Counted from the first letter of the stretch, positions 1 through 8,803 are shown. The stretch: 64,000 bases of DNA from Enterococcus_C asini_A (GCF_031928785.1 NZ_JARQAL010000002.1), one strand, 5' to 3'. The notes: generated by a model from the letters alone, not told the origin. Numbers and translations are program-made.

Positions 1-863
1 CAGGCATTGAAGTCTCAGAAAAAGCGATTTTTGATGTGCAGATCAAGCGGCTCCACGCTTATAAACGCCAATTGCTAAACCTTCTGCATATTTTAAAACT
101 GTACTTTGATTTAAAAGACGATCCATCAAAAAAACAAGCATCCCGGGTCTTTATTTTCGGTGCGAAGGCCGCTCCAAGCTATACTTACGCTAAATCCATC
201 ATTAAAGCCATCAACGAAACGGCGAACTTGGTAAACAATGATCCGGATATCAATGATCGTATTAAGATTGTCTTTTTGGAAAACTATAATGTGAATTTGG
301 CGGAGTTGATCATTCCTGCCGCCGACGTAAGTGAACAGATTTCACTGGCCTCTAAAGAAGCTTCAGGGACGAGTAATATGAAATTGATGCTAAACGGTGC
401 CATTACCCTGGCCACATTAGACGGTGCCAATGTGGAAATTCGCGATGCCGTAGGAGAAGACAATGTGGTGATCTTCGGTATGACCGAAGAAGAAGTGTAT
501 CAATACTACGAACGAAAAGACTATGTGGCTAAAAATTATTATGATCAGTCCCCCGTCTTGCAACGAGTGGTCAATGCCTTTGTGGATGGCACGATTCCAA
601 ATATTTATTTTGAAGGTCAGGAAATTTTTGATTCTTTATTAAAACACAACGATGAATATTTTGTACTTCGGGATTTTGCGGCTTATGTGGAGGCTCAAGA
701 AAAGATCGATCAGTTGTACAAAGATACAAAAGTTTGGCAACAAATGAGTTTGATGAACATTGCCAACGGGGGACGTTTTTCTGCCGATGATACGGTGATG
801 CGTTACGCAGAAGACATTTGGCACATTGAACCGGTGGAATTGTATTCCAAAAAGAAGGGGTAG
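1..863 (+). CDS. glgP: Glycogen phosphorylase, C-terminal part (5' end outside window)
   Basis: This is the last 287 or so residues of a roughly 800-residue glycogen/starch phosphorylase, read in the frame beginning at base 3 and ending at a TAG at 861. The enzyme releases glucose 1-phosphate from glycogen in the cytoplasm. The pyridoxal-phosphate site is visible as EASGTSNMKLMLNG, with the cofactor lysine codon at 381-383, followed by LDGANVEI. The N-terminal half is lost at the window edge, not by mutation, since the frame is open to base 1. The amylase gene starts five bases after its stop, so the two are surely one operon, as at the 3' end of glgCDAP-type glycogen operons in Firmicutes. 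The identification is firm; the upstream genes are inferred only. Confidence 0.97.
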   Translation, partial: GIEVSEKAIFDVQIKRLHAYKRQLLNLLHILKLYFDLKDDPSKKQASRVFIFGAKAAPSYTYAKSIIKAINETANLVNNDPDINDRIKIVFLENYNVNLAELIIPAADVSEQISLASKEASGTSNMKLMLNGAITLATLDGANVEIRDAVGEDNVVIFGMTEEEVYQYYERKDYVAKNYYDQSPVLQRVVNAFVDGTIPNIYFEGQEIFDSLLKHNDEYFVLRDFAAYVEAQEKIDQLYKDTKVWQQMSLMNIANGGRFSADDTVMRYAEDIWHIEPVELYSKKKG

Positions 864-867
864 TTTT

Positions 868-2688
868 ATGGGAAACATTTATTATAACCCTTGGGATGAA
901 GCCTATAAATCGCCTTTTGGTGCTATTCAAGAAGGGGAATCGGTACGCTTTTCTTTTCAAGGAGAAGACAGTGGCGTTGACCGGGTTTACTTGGTGATGA
1001 TACCAGAAGGCCATGAGCCTTATCGAGTGAAGATGGAAGCAAAAGTGCCGGGGTATTTTCAGACTGAGTTTACGTTTAAAGACGGTAAAGGGTTGTATTT
1101 TTACCACTTTGAGCTGGAGTATCTTTCTGCTAATCACCAACGTTTTGTGCGTTTTTATGGTTGGAGTGGGAACAACGGTCATGGAAAAGTCGCCGATCAT
1201 CTTGTGGATTGTATGAACTATCAAGTGACTTGTTTTCAAAAAGCGGAGACACCTCCTGCTTGGTATCGAGAGGCGATTTTTTACCAGATTTTCCCGGATC
1301 GTTTTTACAACGGCAATGCCAATGGACAAGTCAATTCTCCTAAGCCCAATACCTTCTTATATGGAAATTACGCTGATGAGCCGATGTACATTAAAGATGG
1401 GCAAGGGGAGATTGTTCGCTGGGATTTTTACGGGGGCAATTTTTCCGGGATTAAAGCCAAAGTGCCTTATTTAAAGGAGCTAGGGGTCAATGCTTTGTAT
1501 TTAAACCCCATTTTTGAAGCCCGCAGTAACCACCGCTATGATACCGCAGACTATTTAAAAGTAGATCCGATTTTAGGCACGGAAGCGGAATTTAAAGACT
1601 TATTAGACTACCTCCACGAAGAAGGCTTTCGGGTGGTATTAGACGGGGTCTTCAGTCACGTGGGCCGTCATAGTCGCTATTTTAACTATGACGGCGCTTA
1701 TGGAGCAGAAGTAGGGGCCTATCAAAACATTAAAAGTCCTTATTTTTCCTGGTTTACTTTTTTGAATTATCCCAATGAATACCGTTCCTGGTGGGGCGTT
1801 AAAGATTTACCGGAAGTAGACAAAGACAATGAAGACTTTCAGCGTTTTATCTATGGACCTATGGGAGTCTTAAGCAAGTGGAACCAACTAGGCTTGGACG
1901 GTTGGCGTTTAGATGTAGCAGATGAATTGCCAGATCCATTTATTGCGGGAATTCGCGAAAACTTGGAACGTTTTTCTGATAAGGTTTTATTAGGAGAAGT
2001 TTGGGAAGACGCTTCAAATAAAGTGGCCTATGGGGTGCGCCGACAGTATATTTTAGGAAATCACTTACATGGGGTGATGAATTATCCTTTACGGAGTGCC
2101 ACCATCGACTTTTTAATGGAGAACTGTACGCCAGAAGAAGTGGCGTTAACCTTTACTCGCTTACAGGAAAATTATCCTCGGGAAGTCTTTTACAATAGTT
2201 TTAACAATATCGGTACCCATGACACAGAACGGATTTTGTCGCAGTTAGAAGGCAATCATCAAAAACTTTCTTTAGCTTTTGCATTGTTGTTTTTATTTCC
2301 AGGCGTGCCCTGCATTTATTACGGGGACGAAGCGGGGTTAACGGGGGGCAAAGATCCGGACAATCGCAAGTTTTTCCCTTGGGACTCAATAGATGAGACT
2401 TGCTATCAGGAGTGTCGCAAGTGGCTGAGTTTACGAAAACAAAATGAACTTTTGCAATCGGGGGAATTTGGACTATTGTACAGCGAGCGACTGTTGGGGG
2501 TTTTGCGCTATGATCAAGCCCGTTTTATCTTAACCATTTTAAACCCTTTAGAAGTAGAAGTGATTGTAGCGGTGAATAATTTTGCCACTTTTCGAAAACT
2601 CCCATTGTCTTCTGAACGCTTAGAAGAACTTTTGGAAGGAAAACGAATTGCAGGTTATGGTTCATTTGTGGTGGAAGGAAGCTTGTAA
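868..2688 (+). CDS. GH13 alpha-amylase / neopullulanase-type glycosidase
   Basis: A 606-residue glycoside hydrolase family 13 enzyme, probably acting on glycogen or maltodextrin inside the cell, since no signal peptide is seen. The ATG at 868 is chosen because GAAGGGG lies just upstream; a longer frame from 826 would overlap glgP and has no ribosome site. An N-terminal beta-sandwich region (about residues 1-120) precedes the barrel. Catalytic residues are visible: the nucleophile Asp349 in DGWRLDVADE, the acid Glu377 in LLGEVWED and the third acid Asp452 in IGTHDTER. The order glgP then amylase suggests joint glycogen breakdown. Exact specificity (neopullulanase, cyclomaltodextrinase or maltogenic amylase) cannot be told from sequence by eye. 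Confidence 0.92.
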   Translation: MGNIYYNPWDEAYKSPFGAIQEGESVRFSFQGEDSGVDRVYLVMIPEGHEPYRVKMEAKVPGYFQTEFTFKDGKGLYFYHFELEYLSANHQRFVRFYGWSGNNGHGKVADHLVDCMNYQVTCFQKAETPPAWYREAIFYQIFPDRFYNGNANGQVNSPKPNTFLYGNYADEPMYIKDGQGEIVRWDFYGGNFSGIKAKVPYLKELGVNALYLNPIFEARSNHRYDTADYLKVDPILGTEAEFKDLLDYLHEEGFRVVLDGVFSHVGRHSRYFNYDGAYGAEVGAYQNIKSPYFSWFTFLNYPNEYRSWWGVKDLPEVDKDNEDFQRFIYGPMGVLSKWNQLGLDGWRLDVADELPDPFIAGIRENLERFSDKVLLGEVWEDASNKVAYGVRRQYILGNHLHGVMNYPLRSATIDFLMENCTPEEVALTFTRLQENYPREVFYNSFNNIGTHDTERILSQLEGNHQKLSLAFALLFLFPGVPCIYYGDEAGLTGGKDPDNRKFFPWDSIDETCYQECRKWLSLRKQNELLQSGEFGLLYSERLLGVLRYDQARFILTILNPLEVEVIVAVNNFATFRKLPLSSERLEELLEGKRIAGYGSFVVEGSL

Positions 2689-2759
2689 AGAGGCAAAGTT
2701 CTCTTGTCCAGGGATTTTGTGGTAGAATAAGGCAAACCCAGAAACAAAGGATGATACCT

Positions 2760-3536
2760 ATGAACAACTATAATGAGATTAAGCGTAAAAATTATCGCTT
2801 TCCGGCTTACGATGATCAAGAAGGCGTCAAAATTCAGCGAGAAGGCAAGCGCAATTTGTTTGCCAATGATCGCAGTTGGTTGACCCCTAATAAAACCGCT
2901 GATTATAAAGCGGCTACCAGTCGCCAATCAGTAGACAAAACCCAACCAGTTGGGGCGAAAATCCAGCCTGCTACTAAAGAGGAAGATGAACGGACATTAC
3001 GCCGTTCTCGCAAAGAAACATTGGATAAACAAGGTTTGACGATTCGCCAACAAACGGAGCTAAAAAAACACCGGGACAATTTGCCAGATTATAGTAAGAA
3101 AATCGCCCCAGAAACCGATGCTGTGGGACGGACATCGTTGTTTGGCAAAGAACCCCGCACGTCTTCTTTGCGGAATACCTCTGCACAAAATACGGAAAGC
3201 ACAATTAAACGGGAATATTCCGGGCGTTCGTATTTTGTGCCTAAATACATTCCAGCTTCAGTCTTACCTGACGAAGAGACTGGGGAGAAAATTGGCAAAG
3301 AAGAACTGCTTGCCTCTTTGAAAAAGCCTCAAGACAGTTATTTGATGTTCGATCAAGAACCAGCTGCCTTCCAAGAAAAACGCAATGAAGAGCCTAGTGT
3401 GAAAAAATTTCCCACTGAAGAAATCAATGAGGAGCCTGTTAAACGTAAAAGCATTTTAGAACGGGGCTTGCAAGGTTTGATTCAAGATGAAGCCCTCAGT
3501 GCAAAAAACAAAGGCTACTTTAATAAGAAGGGATAA
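2760..3536 (+). CDS. Unknown charged, probably disordered protein
   Basis: A 258-residue protein of no family I recognise. It is rich in Lys, Glu, Arg and Gln, lacks any membrane segment or signal peptide, and looks largely disordered, with a more ordered patch near RSYFVPKYIPASVLPDE (about residues 155-175). The ATG at 2760 is preferred to the in-frame ATG at 2751 because AAAGGA sits directly against the latter but eight bases from the former. The next small gene follows after five bases, so the two are probably cotranscribed. The gene stands 71 bases behind the amylase with no terminator seen between, so read-through from the glycogen operon is possible. No function is proposed. Confidence 0.75.
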   Translation: MNNYNEIKRKNYRFPAYDDQEGVKIQREGKRNLFANDRSWLTPNKTADYKAATSRQSVDKTQPVGAKIQPATKEEDERTLRRSRKETLDKQGLTIRQQTELKKHRDNLPDYSKKIAPETDAVGRTSLFGKEPRTSSLRNTSAQNTESTIKREYSGRSYFVPKYIPASVLPDEETGEKIGKEELLASLKKPQDSYLMFDQEPAAFQEKRNEEPSVKKFPTEEINEEPVKRKSILERGLQGLIQDEALSAKNKGYFNKKG

Positions 3537-3541
3537 GGTTC

Positions 3542-3727
3542 ATGGAAGATTATGCCAAACAATTGGATCAGTTGAAATCTGGGGAACTAGCAAAAATTGA
3601 AGTGAGTCTGGCGGAGTTTATGGATTTTCGCAGTGTTTGGTTACAGCGAGAAGACCGGAAATACTTTGTGGGAGAAGCCCATCATGACGGCGGTGTCACT
3701 TATCGCTATGATCCAACGGTCTTATAA
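3542..3727 (+). CDS. Small conserved-looking unknown protein (61 aa)
   Basis: A 61-residue soluble protein, acidic in its first half (KSGELAKIEVSLAEFMDFR) and ending in a compact aromatic and histidine-containing segment (FVGEAHHDGGVTYRYDPTVL). The ATG at 3542 follows an AAGG ribosome site, and the gene lies five bases after the preceding unknown gene and before a clear terminator, so it closes that transcript. I do not recognise a family. The balanced composition, good translation start and tight spacing argue that it is a real gene and not a chance frame. Confidence 0.7.
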   Translation: MEDYAKQLDQLKSGELAKIEVSLAEFMDFRSVWLQREDRKYFVGEAHHDGGVTYRYDPTVL

Positions 3728-3752
3728 CAATAGACCAGATAGAAAGACGAAA

Positions 3753-3789
3753 GGGGAAAATCAATAAAGGTTGATTTCCCCCTTTTTTT
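3753..3789 (+). terminator. Rho-independent terminator after the small-gene pair
   Basis: GGGGAAAATCAA pairs with TTGATTTCCCCC around a short loop, followed by seven T. It lies 25 bases after the stop of the 61-residue gene and ends that transcript. Confidence 0.85.
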
Positions 3790-3847
3790 ATCTTTTGCTG
3801 GAAGCTTTTCTTTGGAAGAAGGACATGGCGCTAGTGAGAACTGTCTG

Positions 3848-4015
3848 TTACTTTTTGCGCCACATTAGGAGTAAATTGCCCAGCCAGTCCAAAGCGATGC
3901 CAATGACAATGCCGATGATAAACCCGAAGACTAGATTGTCTTTGACTAAACCGATGCAAATGCCAATTAAAAGTCCTAGAGCGGTGAATTCTCCATCGAA
4001 ATGATCTTTTTCCAT
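3848..4015 (-). CDS. Small glycine-rich membrane protein (55 aa)
   Basis: A 55-residue frame on the minus strand, starting with ATG at 4015 and ending with TAA at 3848. The start is supported by AAAAAAGGAGC six bases upstream, one of the best ribosome sites in the window. The protein begins MEKDHFDGEF and then has two hydrophobic stretches with small-residue spacing, GLLIGICIGL and FGFIIGIVIGIALDW, and ends in the basic tail MWRKK. This is the pattern of a glycine-zipper double-span membrane protein. It is convergent with the upstream plus-strand genes and divergent from the tRNA. Its function is unknown. I regard it as a real gene because the start signal and composition agree. Confidence 0.72.
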   Translation of the reverse strand: MEKDHFDGEFTALGLLIGICIGLVKDNLVFGFIIGIVIGIALDWLGNLLLMWRKK

Positions 4016-4040
4016 AATAGCTCCTTTTTTAGAAAGGTTA

Positions 4041-4069
4041 TTGACAAATAAGAGCAGGATTGGTACGAT
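4041..4069 (+). promoter_or_regulatory. Promoter of tRNA-Leu
   Basis: A perfect -35 TTGACA at 4041-4046 is followed after 17 bases by a -10 TACGAT at 4064-4069. Transcription should start near 4076, about ten bases before the mature tRNA. Confidence 0.8.
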
Positions 4070-4086
4070 TTAATCGTTGCCAATAC

Positions 4087-4169
4087 GCGGAAGTGGCGGA
4101 ATGGCAGACGCGCAACGTTGAGGTCGTTGTGAGCAATAGCTCGTGTGGGTTCGACTCCCATCTTCCGCA
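4087..4169 (+). tRNA. tRNA-Leu (anticodon GAG)
   Basis: A class II tRNA with a long variable arm. The acceptor arms GCGGAAG (4087-4093) and CTTCCGC (4162-4168) pair perfectly, and the anticodon stem CAACG/CGTTG encloses the loop TTGAGGT with anticodon GAG, which reads CUC and CUU leucine codons. The T loop has the usual GGTTCGACTCC. The 3' CCA is not encoded: the discriminator A at 4169 is followed by TCA. Confidence 0.97.
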
Positions 4170-4190
4170 TCATATTCAATCATACTTAGA

Positions 4191-4223
4191 AGTCCAAAAT
4201 CATCTTTGATTTTGGGCTTTTTT
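4191..4223 (+). terminator. Terminator of tRNA-Leu
   Basis: GTCCAAAATCA pairs with TTGATTTTGGGC across a three-base loop, followed by a run of T, 22 bases after the end of the tRNA. Confidence 0.88.
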
Positions 4224-4542
4224 GTGCAACAAACTAGCGTTGCTATGTCTTATTGTATCGTTGTTTTTAACGGAATAAAAGAAAAAGCAGTACTCACTCG
4301 GATACTTTGTTTCAACCACCGTCACAATTACGGAGAGCTGTTAAAAGTAAAGAAAAGGTAAACGAAAAAGAAGAAAGGCTCTTTTGTAACGCTTTAGGCT
4401 TCCTGATTTAACAGGTTTTTTTTTCAAAAAGTAGCTGGATTACCTTAAGTGACAAAAATGAAAGGGAAATGTCAGCCAAGTCTCTCGGTATTAATTCTTT
4501 CTTAGGCTAGAATACAGTCATGAAAGAAAGCGAGGGATTTCC
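4224..4542. other. Intergenic region without a supported gene
   Basis: About 320 bases between the tRNA terminator and the yxeA-like gene. No frame with a ribosome site is present. A weak hairpin, CCTG-atttaa-CAGG with nine following T (about 4402-4424), could terminate transcription but has only a four-base stem. A -10-like TAGAAT at 4508-4513 lies 30 bases before the next gene, without a convincing -35. Confidence 0.5.
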
Positions 4543-4908
4543 ATGAAAAAATTTATTTTGACTATTCTCGGTATCGCAGTGGTACTGGTTGGTGGACTTT
4601 GGGTAGCCCAAGAATGGATTATGGGAGGCCATCAATATTATGTGCAAATTACAACAGAAGGCCAAAGACAAGATGAAAAAGATGATGTGGGGAATGCTGT
4701 GATTACTTATCACTATGAACTTCCTGGTTATGATGAGGACGGCAAGAGCAAGACTATGGATTTTAATTCCTTTGAAGCCCGGCCATTGAAAGAACAAGCC
4801 TATTTAAAAGTGACGTGGAATAAAAACAAAGGCGTCACAAGTTGGGAAGAAGTTACCAAAAATGAAGTGCCAAAAAAGGCCATGAGTAAATTGAATCAGG
4901 AAGGATGA
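4543..4908 (+). CDS. yxeA: YxeA family protein
   Basis: A 121-residue protein with an N-terminal hydrophobic segment (about residues 4-24, FILTILGIAVVLVGGLWVA) and a small extracytoplasmic domain containing the YYVQITTEG strand and the late KVTWNKNKGVTSWEEV segment. This layout fits the YxeA (DUF1093) family. Its B. subtilis namesake sits beside the YxdLM peptide transporter genes, and here too the gene directly precedes an ABC ATPase and an FtsX-type permease, with the stop codon next to the ATPase start. The ATG at 4543 follows GAGGG. Its role is unknown but is presumably tied to the transporter. The family assignment rests on pattern and neighbourhood. Confidence 0.82.
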   Translation: MKKFILTILGIAVVLVGGLWVAQEWIMGGHQYYVQITTEGQRQDEKDDVGNAVITYHYELPGYDEDGKSKTMDFNSFEARPLKEQAYLKVTWNKNKGVTSWEEVTKNEVPKKAMSKLNQEG

Positions 4909-4913
4909 ACGCA

Positions 4914-5678
4914 ATGCAACCCGTTATTCAAGTAAAAAATGTAAAGAAAAGTTATGGAAAAAGCAGTGAAAAAAGAACTGAGGCATTAAAAGGAATCAAC
5001 TTTGAGGTAGCCCCAGGGGAATTTGTGGGAATTATGGGCGCTTCGGGTTCAGGGAAATCCACCTTGTTAAACCTCTTGTCCACCATTGACCAACCAACTT
5101 CTGGAGAGATTTTAATCAACGGTGGGGATGTGACCAAGTTAAAAGGAGATGCCTTAGCGGACTATCGCAGTCAAGAAATTGGTTTTATCTTCCAAGAGTT
5201 TAATCTTTTAGAAAACTTAACGGCCCACGAAAATATCGCTGTACCTTTGTCTTTACAAGGAGTGAAGCCTAAAGAAATCCGGCGCAAAATCGCAGAAGTT
5301 GCCAAACGTCTGTCCATTGAAGAAATATTAAACAAATATCCCACTGCGCTATCTGGTGGGCAAAAGCAACGGGTAGCCGCCGCCAGAGCGCTAGTCAGCA
5401 AGCCTGCGATTTTATTTGGGGATGAACCCACAGGAGCTTTAGATTCCAATAGTGCCAAAGATTTATTGAATTTATTGCGGGAATTAAATCAAGAAGCCTT
5501 GTCGATTTTATTGGTGACTCACGATCCTTTGTCCGCAAGTTACTGTCAACGAATCCTCTTTATTAAAGACGGGTTGATTCATCAAGAATTATATCGTGGT
5601 GATCAAACACAAGAAGCCTTTTATCGGCAGATTTTAGCCCATTTAGGTAATTTGGAACAGGCGGAGGGCGATTTATAA
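4914..5678 (+). CDS. ABC transporter ATP-binding protein, BceA/YxdL type
   Basis: A 254-residue ATPase of the MacB/BceA class that powers antimicrobial-peptide detoxification or export transporters. Visible motifs are Walker A GASGSGKST, the Q-loop in FIFQEF, the signature LSGGQKQRVAAARA, Walker B ILFGDEPTGALD and the switch histidine in LLVTHD. The ATG at 4914 is chosen because AAGG lies nine bases ahead; an in-frame ATG at 4905 overlaps the yxeA stop but is too close to that site. The permease starts one base after its stop. No sensor kinase or regulator gene is adjacent, unlike the usual BceRS-BceAB arrangement, so its regulator must be elsewhere or absent. Confidence 0.94.
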   Translation: MQPVIQVKNVKKSYGKSSEKRTEALKGINFEVAPGEFVGIMGASGSGKSTLLNLLSTIDQPTSGEILINGGDVTKLKGDALADYRSQEIGFIFQEFNLLENLTAHENIAVPLSLQGVKPKEIRRKIAEVAKRLSIEEILNKYPTALSGGQKQRVAAARALVSKPAILFGDEPTGALDSNSAKDLLNLLRELNQEALSILLVTHDPLSASYCQRILFIKDGLIHQELYRGDQTQEAFYRQILAHLGNLEQAEGDL

Positions 5679-5679
5679 G

Positions 5680-7479
5680 ATGTTAGTCAAATTATCAATT
5701 TCCGGGATTAAAGCTCGTTTACAGGATTATTTGGTCTTGTTTTCTGGGCTAGTGGTGACAGCTGGTATCTTTTATATGTTTGAAGCGTTAGCCAGCAACA
5801 AAGCCTTTTTAGAAAGTAACTCCACCATTTCCTCGGTGGTGGTCATCTTTCAAATCGGCTCGGTTTTATTAGGGATTATCACCTTTGTCTATCTCTTATA
5901 TGCCAATTCTTTTTTGTTAAACATGCGCCAAAAAGAGTATGGCATGTTTATGATGCTAGGTGCGAAAGTCAAAAAAATCGCTCAATTGATTTTTATTGAG
6001 ACATTTTTAGTCGGTGTAGTTGCCACCGCATTAGGCTCTGCTTTGGGAATTTTATTAGCAAAAGTGGTAAATGCACTTTTGGTGAGTCAACTAGATTTAA
6101 GCATTCAGCATTTTCAAGCCTTTAATCAAAAAGCCTTGTTGATTACTTTGATTTTCTTCAGTGCTTTGTTTTTATTGGCTGCCATTGTAAATGCTACGAA
6201 AATTAGTCAAAAGACGATTCTCAGTCTTTTAAAAGACGCTAGCACGCCGGCGCCAAATCCGCGGAAAATGCCGGGACTGATTCTCGAATCAATTCTTGGT
6301 GTAGCCTTACTGGCAGCCGGTTATTATTTCATGAGTGACTTGGTTCGCTTCCAGTTAATCGGCATTGTAATGGCGTTAATCACCATTGTCTTAGGGACTT
6401 ACTTTGTCTTTCACGGTTTAGTGTTGCTGTTTTTGCAAACATTAAAACAAAAAGACAGCGTGATTTATCACGGCTTACAAAATTTCACATTGTCCCAATT
6501 GACCTTCCGTTTAAAAGACTATACGAAAATTTTATCCCTCGTAGCCATGCTGTTTGCCTTAGCGCTAGGAGCCTTGACGGTGGGAATCGGTTTTAAAAAT
6601 GATATTGTAAAAATGACCAAACAAAGCACTGCCTATGATTTGATTTTAAACAACAGCCAATTAATCGAGAAAAAACAATTAGCTGATTTAGACATTACCA
6701 AAGAAGTGGTTTATCGCCAAAAAGAAGACGATCAAGGCATTTACTATGTGGCGACAGACTTTGACAAAACACCTTTACAAGCCCCTGACTACAGTCAAAA
6801 AAATCCTAAGGGCTATGTGAGCTATTCAGGGGAAACTTTAATGGCTGATCTAACTGCCCAAGATGATTTGCGAAGATTGGAAACTTCCGATCAGCAAGGA
6901 AAAGAAATTCACTTTTTAAGTGAAGCAGATTTTGCGGCATTAGGAGTACCAGAGCAGCAATTAAGTTTGATTCGAGTAAAAGACTTTGAACAACAATTAC
7001 CTGAATTGAAAAAACTAGTCAAAGTAAACAAAGCCAATAATCCCAGCATTACCCAAGAGCAAGACTACCAACAACGGGCTACTATGTACGAGTTGTTCAA
7101 TGGTCTGTATTCAGGTTTTGAATTTATGGGCTTTTTCTTAGGGATTGCCTTTTTGACCATGCTGGCTAGCTGTTTGATGTTTAAGATTTTATCTGGTGCG
7201 AACAGTGATATTCGCCGTTATGACATGCTTCAAAAAATCGGTACTCGAAAAAAACTTTTAAAAGGTTCTTTCAAAAAAGAAATCGCACTGTTGTTTTTAG
7301 CTCCCGGCATCTTAGGGACGATTCATGTGCTCTTTGGCTTGCGAATGTTTGACACCTTGTTGCAAAATCCTTATGCCTCCATTGGGGTACCTTTTGGTTT
7401 GTTTGGTGTGATTTATTTTGGCTACTATCTATTGACGGTAAAACTTTATGAAAGAATTGTATTGCCTTCAAAGGAATAG
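5680..7479 (+). CDS. ABC transporter permease, BceB/YxdM type (FtsX fold)
   Basis: A 599-residue integral membrane protein, the partner of the preceding ATPase. It has a first helix at about residues 17-38, several further helices up to about residue 305, then a hydrophilic loop of about 170 residues (roughly 310-480) and three final helices. Ten spans with one large external domain between helices seven and eight is the BceB pattern, in which the domain binds peptide antibiotics and signals to a BceS-type kinase. The start at 5680 follows GGAGG at some distance. No kinase lies nearby. The likely substrate class is cell-wall-active peptides; the actual compound cannot be told. Confidence 0.92.
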   Translation: MLVKLSISGIKARLQDYLVLFSGLVVTAGIFYMFEALASNKAFLESNSTISSVVVIFQIGSVLLGIITFVYLLYANSFLLNMRQKEYGMFMMLGAKVKKIAQLIFIETFLVGVVATALGSALGILLAKVVNALLVSQLDLSIQHFQAFNQKALLITLIFFSALFLLAAIVNATKISQKTILSLLKDASTPAPNPRKMPGLILESILGVALLAAGYYFMSDLVRFQLIGIVMALITIVLGTYFVFHGLVLLFLQTLKQKDSVIYHGLQNFTLSQLTFRLKDYTKILSLVAMLFALALGALTVGIGFKNDIVKMTKQSTAYDLILNNSQLIEKKQLADLDITKEVVYRQKEDDQGIYYVATDFDKTPLQAPDYSQKNPKGYVSYSGETLMADLTAQDDLRRLETSDQQGKEIHFLSEADFAALGVPEQQLSLIRVKDFEQQLPELKKLVKVNKANNPSITQEQDYQQRATMYELFNGLYSGFEFMGFFLGIAFLTMLASCLMFKILSGANSDIRRYDMLQKIGTRKKLLKGSFKKEIALLFLAPGILGTIHVLFGLRMFDTLLQNPYASIGVPFGLFGVIYFGYYLLTVKLYERIVLPSKE

Positions 7480-7553
7480 GATTTCTTATTGCAATTTTGC
7501 CCTGCCTCCATTAAAGTTGAAAGTAAGAATTTTCTAAAAAAGGAGTGGGCGCC

Positions 7554-8771
7554 ATGAAGCAGTTCGAGAAATCCCAAAAGTTAGAAGGGGTTAGCTATGA
7601 TGTGCGGGGGCCGGTTTTAGAAGAAGCCGAACGCATGCAAGCAGAAGGCATCAGTATTTTGAAGTTGAACACCGGCAATCCCGCCCCCTTTGGCTTTGAG
7701 GCTCCCAATGAAATTATTCGGGACTTGATTTTAAATGTCCGAGACTCTGAAGGCTATTCCGAATCAAAAGGCATTTTTGCCGCCAGAAAAGCCATTCAAC
7801 AAGATTGTCAGCTAAAAGGTTTCCCAAATGTGGAGATTAACGATATTTATACCGGGAATGGGGTCAGTGAATTGATCACCATGTCCATGCAAGGTTTGTG
7901 TAACAATGGGGATGAAGTATTGGTTCCCATGCCGGACTATCCATTGTGGACCGCTTCTGTTTCTTTAGCTGGGGGCAAACCGGTGCACTACATCTGTGAC
8001 GAGGCGAGTGAATGGTATCCAGATCTAGAGGATATGCGTAAAAAAATCACCGATAAAACAAAAGCCATTGTGGTGATTAACCCCAATAATCCCACCGGGG
8101 CGTTGTATCCGAAAGAAATCTTAGAAGGAATTGTGGACTTAGCTCGGGAGTTTGATCTTTTATTATTCTCTGATGAAATCTATGATCGTTTGGTAATGGA
8201 CGGCTTAACCCATGTTCCATTGGCAACTTTAGCTCCAGATCGGATGGTAGTGACTCTAAATGGCCTATCCAAATCGCATCGAGTGGCAGGGTTTCGGGTG
8301 GGGTGGATGATCCTTTCCGGTGATAAAACAGGTGCCAAAGACTATATCGAAGGCTTGAATATGTTGTCTTCAATGCGACTGTGTTCCAATGTCTTGAGCC
8401 AGCAGATTATTCAAACCGCATTGGGAGGCTATCAAAGTGTAGATGAGCTCTTATTGCCCGGGGGACGCATCTATGAACAGCGGGAATACATTTATCAAGC
8501 GATTAATGCCATTCCCGGACTTTCTGCGGTAAAACCGAAAGCGGCTTTTTATATTTTTCCTAAAATCGATACGAAACGGTTTCAGATCGTCAACGATGAG
8601 CAGTTTGTCTTAGATTTCTTACATGAACACCATATTCTCCTCGTTCATGGCGGGGGCTTTAACTGGCAACAACCGGATCATTTCCGCATCGTCTACTTGC
8701 CGAAACTAGATGATTTGAAAGCTACGACCGGAGCCATGCGGGAGTTTTTGGCGGGGTATCGGCAAAAGTAA
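7554..8771 (+). CDS. alaA: Alanine aminotransferase (AlaA-like)
   Basis: A 405-residue fold-type I pyridoxal-phosphate aminotransferase closely resembling E. coli AlaA along its length, including LKLNTGNPAPFGF, DIYTGNGVSELI, PMPDYPLWTASVSL and INPNNPTGA. The cofactor lysine is in NGLSKSHRVAGFR, and the substrate-carboxylate arginine lies in the late FRIVYLPK segment. It most likely interconverts alanine and pyruvate with glutamate and 2-oxoglutarate. The ATG at 7554 has AAAGGAG about ten bases upstream; a GTG at 7545 in the same frame is too close to that site. The gene is monocistronic, with a strong terminator two bases after the stop. Confidence 0.93.
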   Translation: MKQFEKSQKLEGVSYDVRGPVLEEAERMQAEGISILKLNTGNPAPFGFEAPNEIIRDLILNVRDSEGYSESKGIFAARKAIQQDCQLKGFPNVEINDIYTGNGVSELITMSMQGLCNNGDEVLVPMPDYPLWTASVSLAGGKPVHYICDEASEWYPDLEDMRKKITDKTKAIVVINPNNPTGALYPKEILEGIVDLAREFDLLLFSDEIYDRLVMDGLTHVPLATLAPDRMVVTLNGLSKSHRVAGFRVGWMILSGDKTGAKDYIEGLNMLSSMRLCSNVLSQQIIQTALGGYQSVDELLLPGGRIYEQREYIYQAINAIPGLSAVKPKAAFYIFPKIDTKRFQIVNDEQFVLDFLHEHHILLVHGGGFNWQQPDHFRIVYLPKLDDLKATTGAMREFLAGYRQK

Positions 8772-8773
8772 CA

Positions 8774-8803
8774 AAAAGCTCCGTCTATGGGCGGAGCTTT
8801 TTC
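8774..8803 (+). terminator. Terminator of alaA
   Basis: AAAAAGCTCCG pairs with CGGAGCTTTTT around a short loop, starting two bases after the stop. The stem is symmetric enough to act in both directions. Confidence 0.88.

Noticed and set aside
571..1329. A 252-codon open frame on the minus strand across glgP and the amylase gene
   Set aside because: It lies wholly antisense to two clear enzymes, has no ribosome site and has a composition typical of a shadow frame.
4143..4361. Open frame starting within tRNA-Leu
   Set aside because: It begins inside a certain tRNA and crosses its terminator; the internal ATG at 4233 has no ribosome site.
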